A stretch of 64,000 nt of DNA, from NCBI GenBank assembly GCA_963832875.1, contig CAWHWB010000012.1, positions 62,001 to 126,000 on the forward strand, given 5' to 3'. The notes beneath the pieces are model-generated. The model had not been told where the DNA came from and ran no database searches. It saw only the letters and a program-made list of their open reading frames with translations. The stretch comes from AP-15 sp963832875. GTDB taxonomy: Bacteria; Pseudomonadota; Alphaproteobacteria; ATCC43930; CGMCC-115725. Shown in pieces: positions 58,819 through 64,000 of the stretch. Numbering within the stretch: position 1 is the first letter of the stretch; each line of letters starts with the position of its first letter. The position numbers and the translations under genes were made by a program.

Positions 58819-61554
58819 TTGGCCGACAATCTATCGCGGCCGAAGACGGCGGAGGAGCGGCGGCTCGACGAGGTGCGCAAAAACCGCGTGCCCTGGCAGC
58901 GCTGGGGACCATATCTCAGCGAACGCCAATGGGGCACCGTGCGCGAGGACTGCAGCGCGGACGGGGACGCGTGGAACTCCTTCAGCCATGACCAGGCCCG
59001 CTCGCGCGCCTATCGTTGGGGCGAAGACGGCCTCGCCGGCATCAGCGACGACAAGCAGATTTTATGTTTTGCGCTGGCGCTGTGGAACGGCCGGGACCCC
59101 ATTCTGAAGGAGCGGGCATTTGGTCTGACCAACAGCGAAGGCAATCACGGCGAAGACGTTAAAGAGTATTATTTCTATCTCGACAATACGCCGACCCACT
59201 CGTACATGAAATATCTCTATAAATATCCGCAGAATGCATATCCCTATAGCGATCTCGTCGAAACCAACCGCCGGCGCGGCGGCAACGATCCGGAATATGA
59301 GCTGTTCGACACCGGCATATTCGCCGACGAGCGATATTTCGATGTGCTGGTCGAATACGCGAAGGCGGCCGCCGACGAGATCCTGATCGAAATCAAGATC
59401 AGCAATCGCGGACCCGAGGCGGCGGCGATCGACCTACTGCCGACGCTGTGGTTTCTCAACACCTGGGCTTGGTGGCCGCACCCGCCAAAACCGGTGCTGC
59501 GGCAGGCGGAGATCGCGGGCGGCATCCGCGCCGTCTCTGCCTCGCATGCGCAGCTCGGCGAATACTTCCTCTATTGCGAAGCAGCGCCGGAGCTGCTCTT
59601 CACCGAAAACGAGACCAACAACGAGCGGATCTTCGGCAGCCCCAACCCATCGCCCTACGTCAAGGACGGGATCAACGACTATGTCGTGACCGGCCGTAGG
59701 GAGGCGGTCAACCCGGCCCGTACTGGAACCAAAGCGGCGGCGCACTATCGATTGACTGTGGCCGCGAAGTCGACTTCGGTGGTCCGGCTGGTGCTGACCA
59801 ATACCGCGGCGAGCGACCCATTCGGCAGCCGGTTCGATCGAACCATCGCCGCGCGACGGCACGAGGCCGACGAGTTCTATCGCGCAATCACCTCCACCAA
59901 TATCGGCGCGGATGCGGCGATGGTGATGCGCCAGGCGCTGGCCGGAATGCTGTGGAGCAAACAGTACTTCGCGTTCGACGTCCATCAATGGCTGGCGGAG
60001 CGCGGCGCCGATCCGCTGCGCCCGGCGAGCCATCGGCTGCGCAACCGCGAGTGGTTTCACCTGGTCGCCGATCATGTGATCTCGATGCCGGACAAATGGG
60101 AATATCCATGGTTTGCGGCGTGGGACCTGGCCTTTCACACGTTGGCGCTGTCGATCGTTGACATCGATTTTGCCAAGCAACAGCTCGCTCTGCTGCTCGA
60201 CCAGGCCTACCTGCATCCGACCGGACAGATCCCGGCCTATGAGTGGAATTTCAGCGATGTCAACCCGCCGGTCCAGGCCTGGGCCGCGATCTTTCTGTTT
60301 CGCGTGGAGCAGGCGCAGCGGGGCACCGGCGACATCGATTTTCTGAAACTGATGTTCGGCAAGCTGTCGATGAATTTCGGCTGGTGGGTGAACCGCAAGG
60401 ATCGCTTTGGCAGCAGCCTGTTCGAGGGCGGGTTTCTCGGGCTCGACAATGTCGGGGTCTTCGACCGCAGCGCGCCGTTGCCGACCGGCGGCTATCTGGA
60501 GCAGGCCGACGGCACCGCCTGGGTCGCGCTGTTCTGCCAGAACATGCTGGAGATCGCCGTCGAACTCGCCGTCCACGATCCGAGCTGCGAGGCGTTGGCG
60601 TCGAATTACGCGATCGAGTTCCTGCTGATCGCCCGCGCGGTCAACGGGATCGGTCCCGATGGTATGTGGGACGAGGAAGACGGCTTTTACTACGATGTGC
60701 TGCGTTTTCCCGATGGCCGCGCCACTCGGCTCAAAGTCCGCTCAATGGTCGGGTTGCTGCCGTTCTGCGCGGTGACCGCGATCGATCCGCGGCAGCGCGA
60801 ACGGGTGCCCAGGCTGGCCGCGCAAATCCAGGAGCGGCTGCAGCGGATGCCGCGGCTGCGCCACTCGATCCATGCGACCGGGCCAGGGCATCTCGGCGCC
60901 GCCGACCGCGGCATCATCGGTCTGGTGACCCAGGACCGGCTGCGCCGCATCCTGGCTCGGATGCTCGACGAGAACGAATTTCTGAGCCGCTACGGGATCC
61001 GCTCGCTGTCGCGCTGGCACGCCGAGCATCCTTATGTGTTTTCGGTCGAGGGCCGCGAATACCGGGTTGGCTACCTGCCGGCCGAATCGGACAGCGCCAT
61101 GTTCGGCGGCAACTCCAACTGGCGCGGTCCGGTCTGGATGCCGGTCAACGCGTTGATCCTGCGCGCGCTGATGCATTACTACTCGTACTACGGCGACAGC
61201 TTCCGGATTGAATGCCCGACCGGGTCCGGAAAATTGCTGAACCTGTTCGAGGTCGCCCAGGAAATCGCCGCGCGGCTGACCCGGATCTATGTGCGCGACG
61301 AAACCGGCCGGCGTCCGGCATTTGGCGGAGTCAAAACCTTTCAGGACGATCCGCACTGGCGGGACCATCTGCTGTTTTACGAATATTTTAACGGCGACAA
61401 CGGGGCCGGCATCGGCGCCAGCCATCAAACCGGATGGACCGGGCTGATCGCGGGGTTTATCGAAATGCTGGGCAAGCTCGACGCGCAAACCGCTCTCGTC
61501 GCCGGTCGCGAAGCCTTCCTCGGGCGCTACAACGATCGCCCGCGCCACTGCTGA
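58819..61554 (+). CDS. Large glucosidase, GH63-like (MGH1-type)
   Basis: A protein of about 911 residues related to mannosyl-oligosaccharide glucosidase (GH63, (alpha/alpha)6 barrel). It opens with KNRVPWQRWGPYLSERQWGT, typical of the bacterial subgroup. The core contains YPWFAAWDLAFHTLALS, GQIPAYEWNFSDVNPPVQAW, LFEGGFLGLDNVGVFDRS and NSNWRGPVWMPVNALI. No signal peptide, so probably cytoplasmic, releasing glucose from an alpha-glucoside. The ribosome binding site GGGAGG fits a TTG at 58819 better than a GTG at 58813. Confidence 0.87.
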   Translation: MADNLSRPKTAEERRLDEVRKNRVPWQRWGPYLSERQWGTVREDCSADGDAWNSFSHDQARSRAYRWGEDGLAGISDDKQILCFALALWNGRDPILKERAFGLTNSEGNHGEDVKEYYFYLDNTPTHSYMKYLYKYPQNAYPYSDLVETNRRRGGNDPEYELFDTGIFADERYFDVLVEYAKAAADEILIEIKISNRGPEAAAIDLLPTLWFLNTWAWWPHPPKPVLRQAEIAGGIRAVSASHAQLGEYFLYCEAAPELLFTENETNNERIFGSPNPSPYVKDGINDYVVTGRREAVNPARTGTKAAAHYRLTVAAKSTSVVRLVLTNTAASDPFGSRFDRTIAARRHEADEFYRAITSTNIGADAAMVMRQALAGMLWSKQYFAFDVHQWLAERGADPLRPASHRLRNREWFHLVADHVISMPDKWEYPWFAAWDLAFHTLALSIVDIDFAKQQLALLLDQAYLHPTGQIPAYEWNFSDVNPPVQAWAAIFLFRVEQAQRGTGDIDFLKLMFGKLSMNFGWWVNRKDRFGSSLFEGGFLGLDNVGVFDRSAPLPTGGYLEQADGTAWVALFCQNMLEIAVELAVHDPSCEALASNYAIEFLLIARAVNGIGPDGMWDEEDGFYYDVLRFPDGRATRLKVRSMVGLLPFCAVTAIDPRQRERVPRLAAQIQERLQRMPRLRHSIHATGPGHLGAADRGIIGLVTQDRLRRILARMLDENEFLSRYGIRSLSRWHAEHPYVFSVEGREYRVGYLPAESDSAMFGGNSNWRGPVWMPVNALILRALMHYYSYYGDSFRIECPTGSGKLLNLFEVAQEIAARLTRIYVRDETGRRPAFGGVKTFQDDPHWRDHLLFYEYFNGDNGAGIGASHQTGWTGLIAGFIEMLGKLDAQTALVAGREAFLGRYNDRPRHC

Positions 61555-61702
61555 CGCCGGGTCGGCTACCCTCGCCCCGGGTTCGCTGCGCGGCGGCCGG
61601 CCGGCGATATCGCTGCGAGGCCGGAGACTCGAGCCTCGTAGCCGGAACCGATGCCGCTCCGTCCTCGTTCGGGGATTCAAGCAACGGAATCGGAGGACGA
61701 GA

Positions 61703-62098
61703 ATGGATACGAGAATGGATACGGTAGTAGGAACCGATCCCTCGGTGCGCGAGACCGCCCGGCTGATCGGCAGCGACAAAGTCGAAGGGACGGCCGTGCG
61801 CAACAGCCGGGGCGACAAGATCGGCAGCATCGAGCGCGTGATGATCGACAAGCGAAGCGGCAAGGCCGCCTACGCGGTGATGAGCTTTGGCGGGTTTCTC
61901 GGCATGGGCCAGGACTATGTGGCGCTGCCGTGGCACGTGCTGCGCTACAACGAAAATCTCGACGCCTATGAAGTAAACGTGACCGAGGACCAGCTGCGCG
62001 GGGCGCCCGCGGTCGGCGGTGGCTGGGAGACCGGCTCGGTCAACCGGGATTGGGAGCGCAACATCCACAATTACTACGGGGTCGACCCGTATTGGTGA
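61703..62098 (+). CDS. PRC-barrel domain protein
   Basis: A 131-residue soluble PRC-barrel protein: ETARLIGSDKVEGTAVRNSR, GDKIGSIERVMIDKRSGKAA, YAVMSFGGFLGMGQDYVALP. The domain is known from photosynthetic reaction centre subunit H and RimM; stand-alone copies in Alphaproteobacteria are common and of unknown, perhaps stress-related, role. The ATG at 61703 has GGAGGA upstream. Confidence 0.85.
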   Translation: MDTRMDTVVGTDPSVRETARLIGSDKVEGTAVRNSRGDKIGSIERVMIDKRSGKAAYAVMSFGGFLGMGQDYVALPWHVLRYNENLDAYEVNVTEDQLRGAPAVGGGWETGSVNRDWERNIHNYYGVDPYW

Positions 62099-62123
62099 TC
62101 CTGACCGGTCGCCCCGACGACAG

Positions 62124-62148
62124 CGGAGCGGCTTCGGCCGCTCCGTTT
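62124..62148 (+). terminator. Terminator after the PRC-barrel gene
   Basis: Nine-base-pair stem CGGAGCGGC / GCCGCTCCG (62124-62132, 62137-62145) with a stable TTCG loop, followed by TTT. The T run is short, so termination may be partial. Confidence 0.55.
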
Positions 62149-62232
62149 CGTATGCGGCCCTGCGTCAGCGCGGCGCCGTTGTGAGGGGCTACATGGCGCG
62201 GCTCCGGCGGAGCTGCGTTGGTCGAGATCGAA

Positions 62233-63162
62233 CTACCGCGGCGAGAGATAAGCAGGATATTCGGTCTCCGCCAGGTTGCCGGCGCCCATCAGCCACTTCC
62301 GGAAAGCAGCAACCGCAGGAGCATCGCTGCTTGTTTCCGGTGCATAGACGAAATATCCGCGCGCCCTGAGCGCCGGTTCCCTGATCGGGGCCAGGAGCCG
62401 TCCTTCGCGCAGCTCATCACCGACCAGCGCCAGCGGGCCCATCACTACTCCAAGCCCCTCCAGGGCCGCCTGGATCGCGAAGTAGAAATGCTCGAAGATC
62501 TGATCCCGCGCCGGCTTCAGATGGGGCACGTCGGCAGCCTCCAGCCACCGCGGCCATGCCTCAAGCAGCGTCGCCGCATGGAGCAGAGTGTGCCGCGCGA
62601 GATCCAGTGGCGCTCGCAACGGGCGTCCTTCCATAAGATCGGGGCTCAGCAGCGGCAAACGCGCTTCGCCGAGAAACCGCTCGGCGACCCAGCCCGGTTG
62701 CCGCGACGGACCCGAGATCACGGCATCAACGTCCATCCGGAATTGTTCGACCGGGGTGCTCGCGGTGACGATCCGCAATTCCAAGTCGGGATGATCGCGC
62801 TGAAATTCTGGCAGGCGTGGAATGAGCCAGCGCATCGCGAAGGTTGGGAGCGCCGACACGCGGAGCAACCCACGGGCCTTCGCACTCCCCCGCACATGCA
62901 GCGAAACCGCTGCCACGCGGTCCAGCGCGGGGCCTATCTCGGCCAGCAGATCCGATGCAGCCTGCGTTGGCACCGCGTTCCGACTGGTGCGCACGAAGAG
63001 GCGAGTTCCGAGCCAATCTTCCAATAGCCGGATCTGCCGGCTGACCGCACCATGGGTGACATTCAACTCCGCTGCTGCGCGGGTGAAGCTGCCGAGCCGC
63101 GCGGCGGCCTCGAAGGCCTTGGTTGCATTCAGGGGCGGCAAGGGTGGCCGGGCCATGGGCAT
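62233..63162 (-). CDS. LysR-family transcriptional regulator, GcvA type
   Basis: A 309-residue LysR regulator. The winged helix-turn-helix is at residues about 10-68 (ATKAFEAAARLGSFTRAAAE, LNVTHGAVSRQIRLLEDWLG, LFVRTSRNAV). The C-terminal effector domain shows RVSALPTFAMRWLIPRLPEF, typical of the GcvA subgroup. It is divergent from the MFS gene at 63290 and probably controls it from the 127-base intergenic region. Effector unknown. Confidence 0.9.
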   Translation of the reverse strand: MPMARPPLPPLNATKAFEAAARLGSFTRAAAELNVTHGAVSRQIRLLEDWLGTRLFVRTSRNAVPTQAASDLLAEIGPALDRVAAVSLHVRGSAKARGLLRVSALPTFAMRWLIPRLPEFQRDHPDLELRIVTASTPVEQFRMDVDAVISGPSRQPGWVAERFLGEARLPLLSPDLMEGRPLRAPLDLARHTLLHAATLLEAWPRWLEAADVPHLKPARDQIFEHFYFAIQAALEGLGVVMGPLALVGDELREGRLLAPIREPALRARGYFVYAPETSSDAPAVAAFRKWLMGAGNLAETEYPAYLSPR

Positions 63163-63289
63163 GAGTTTTCCTCACAGCCGTGGTCAGAACAAGTCGTTTG
63201 TCATCAAACCGACATACACGCCAAATGGGTTAAATCCGCACCGGCGGCAGCCTGCGTCGAACCCCGCTAACCCTCGCTGGACCTATGGC

Positions 63290-64000
63290 GTGACGACCAC
63301 CACACCTCTCTCCACCACGACCGGCCGCGCAGATCGTCCCAATCGCAGCCCGATACGCGTGCTGTGGGTTGCTTGCGGAGCACATGCGCTGCATGATGGT
63401 CTGACCGATACGCTGTATCTACTGTTGCCGATTTGGCAGGCGCAATTTGCCTTGGGCTATGCCGCGATCGGCCTGCTGCGCGCGCTTTATGCCGGCTCGA
63501 TGGCGGGCCTGCAGGTCCCGGCTGCCAGAATGGCGCAGCGGATCGGCGGGGCGCAAATGCTCGCTGCCGGCACTGCCGTCGCCGGGGCTGCCTATCTGGG
63601 TCTTGGCGCAAGCTCGAACTGTGCCGTGCTGGCGGTAGCACTGGTGCTCGGCGGCATCGGGTCGAGCACCCAGCACCCGATCGCCTCGGGCCTCGTTGCC
63701 GCGGCTTATGAGGGACCGCGCTCGCGCGGCGCACTGGGCACCTACAACTTTGCCGGAGATCTCGGCAAGATGGCGTTGCCCGCGATTGCTGCTTGCCTGA
63801 TCGCGGTGATGTCCTGGCGTTCGACAGCATCGGTCATTGGCATGATGGGGCTGATCGGCGCCGGTGCCGTCATGCTGTCGCTGCGGCGCGCGCCGACGCC
63901 CGACGCCGAGTGCGCCGATCCTGGCGCGCCGGCTAGCAAAAGAGCCGACGGAGCGGTCGGATCGTCGCGGCGCGGCTTCGCTCTTCTGCTGGCGATCGGA
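63290..64000 (+). CDS. MFS transporter (partial, cut by the window end)
   Basis: The first 237 codons of a rightward MFS protein with no stop before the edge. GTG 63290 opens VTTTTPLSTTTGRADRPN; the first helix region is VLWVACGAHALHDGLTDTLY, then LLPIWQAQFALGYAAIGLLR and GGIGSSTQHPIASGLVAAAY. The opening HALHDG resembles the fosmidomycin-resistance (Fsr) group of drug efflux carriers. Divergent from the LysR gene, which may regulate it. Confidence 0.8.
   Translation, partial: MTTTTPLSTTTGRADRPNRSPIRVLWVACGAHALHDGLTDTLYLLLPIWQAQFALGYAAIGLLRALYAGSMAGLQVPAARMAQRIGGAQMLAAGTAVAGAAYLGLGASSNCAVLAVALVLGGIGSSTQHPIASGLVAAAYEGPRSRGALGTYNFAGDLGKMALPAIAACLIAVMSWRSTASVIGMMGLIGAGAVMLSLRRAPTPDAECADPGAPASKRADGAVGSSRRGFALLLAIG

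Noticed and set aside
1..64000. CRISPR array, tRNA, rRNA or prophage genes
   Set aside because: Looked for by eye on both strands; no regularly spaced repeats, no cloverleaf with CCA-type end and no phage structural genes were recognised. A tRNAscan-type search would be needed to exclude a tRNA.

Overview
The window is GC-rich, gene-dense bacterial chromosome. Several features suggest an alphaproteobacterium, probably of the Hyphomicrobiales/Rhodospirillales type: paired LIV-type ABC transporter genes with an acyl-CoA synthetase, a MurL/MurD2 peptidoglycan branch, glycine-zipper and VRGPxG-repeat secreted proteins, and a candidate suhB/MmgR-like small RNA. The assignment is inferred from gene content; there is no rRNA or tRNA gene in the window to confirm it. 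No phage, plasmid or CRISPR was seen, and only one IS110 remnant.

Layout. 0-11.1 kb: the start of a 3-hydroxyisobutyrate dehydrogenase-like gene, a CobW-type metallochaperone, then a branched-chain-type uptake system in two opposed halves. livG-acyl-CoA ligase-livH run rightward and livM-livK-livF run leftward. A GFA-family gene, an FkbM methyltransferase and a BtuF/FepB-like binding protein lie between the halves. 11.1-21.8 kb: a long leftward run with otsB-otsA-glk (trehalose and glucose phosphate metabolism), two small proteins, and a tightly packed operon of DUF1445, DUF4392, murL, murD2, a lipoprotein and an MFS carrier. DUF1445 and DUF4392 are the two domains of mammalian D-glutamate cyclase, and MurL/MurD2 make the D-glutamate of peptidoglycan from L-glutamate. 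The operon is therefore a plausible D-glutamate module and is the best discovery lead here.

21.8-37.2 kb: phenylalanine hydroxylase with a candidate sRNA antisense to its 3' end, N-formylglutamate amidohydrolase, several oxidoreductases, a glycine-zipper lipoprotein, an IS110 remnant with palindromic repeats, a frameshifted beta-helix protein, cytochrome b561, a cysteine-rich repeat protein, an MscS channel with a cyclic-nucleotide-type domain coupled to a 5'-3' exonuclease, a CoA-transferase/GST pair and a CPA1 antiporter. 37.3-42.1 kb: a leftward operon sxtJ-like, DUF5989, methyltransferase, carbamoyltransferase, SGNH hydrolase, which probably decorates a glycan. 42.2-44.8 kb: murJ and trpS; trpS carries a one-base frameshift.

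44.8-52.3 kb is a decay zone. Fragments of a PAS protein joined to a transketolase C-terminus, a frameshifted DUF1254/DUF1214 protein, and remnants of a methyltransferase, a small lipoprotein and a class I aldolase surround an intact gapA. The remnants look like an eroded tkt-gap-fba locus, or they reflect indel errors in the assembly. 52.3-64 kb: a GT87-like membrane protein in an AT-richer stretch, a set of small secreted proteins (glycine zipper, HdeA-like, DUF2092, VRGPxG repeats), an HpnL-like membrane protein with a histidine phosphatase, a large GH63-like glucosidase, a PRC-barrel protein, and a GcvA-type LysR regulator divergent from an MFS gene cut by the window end.
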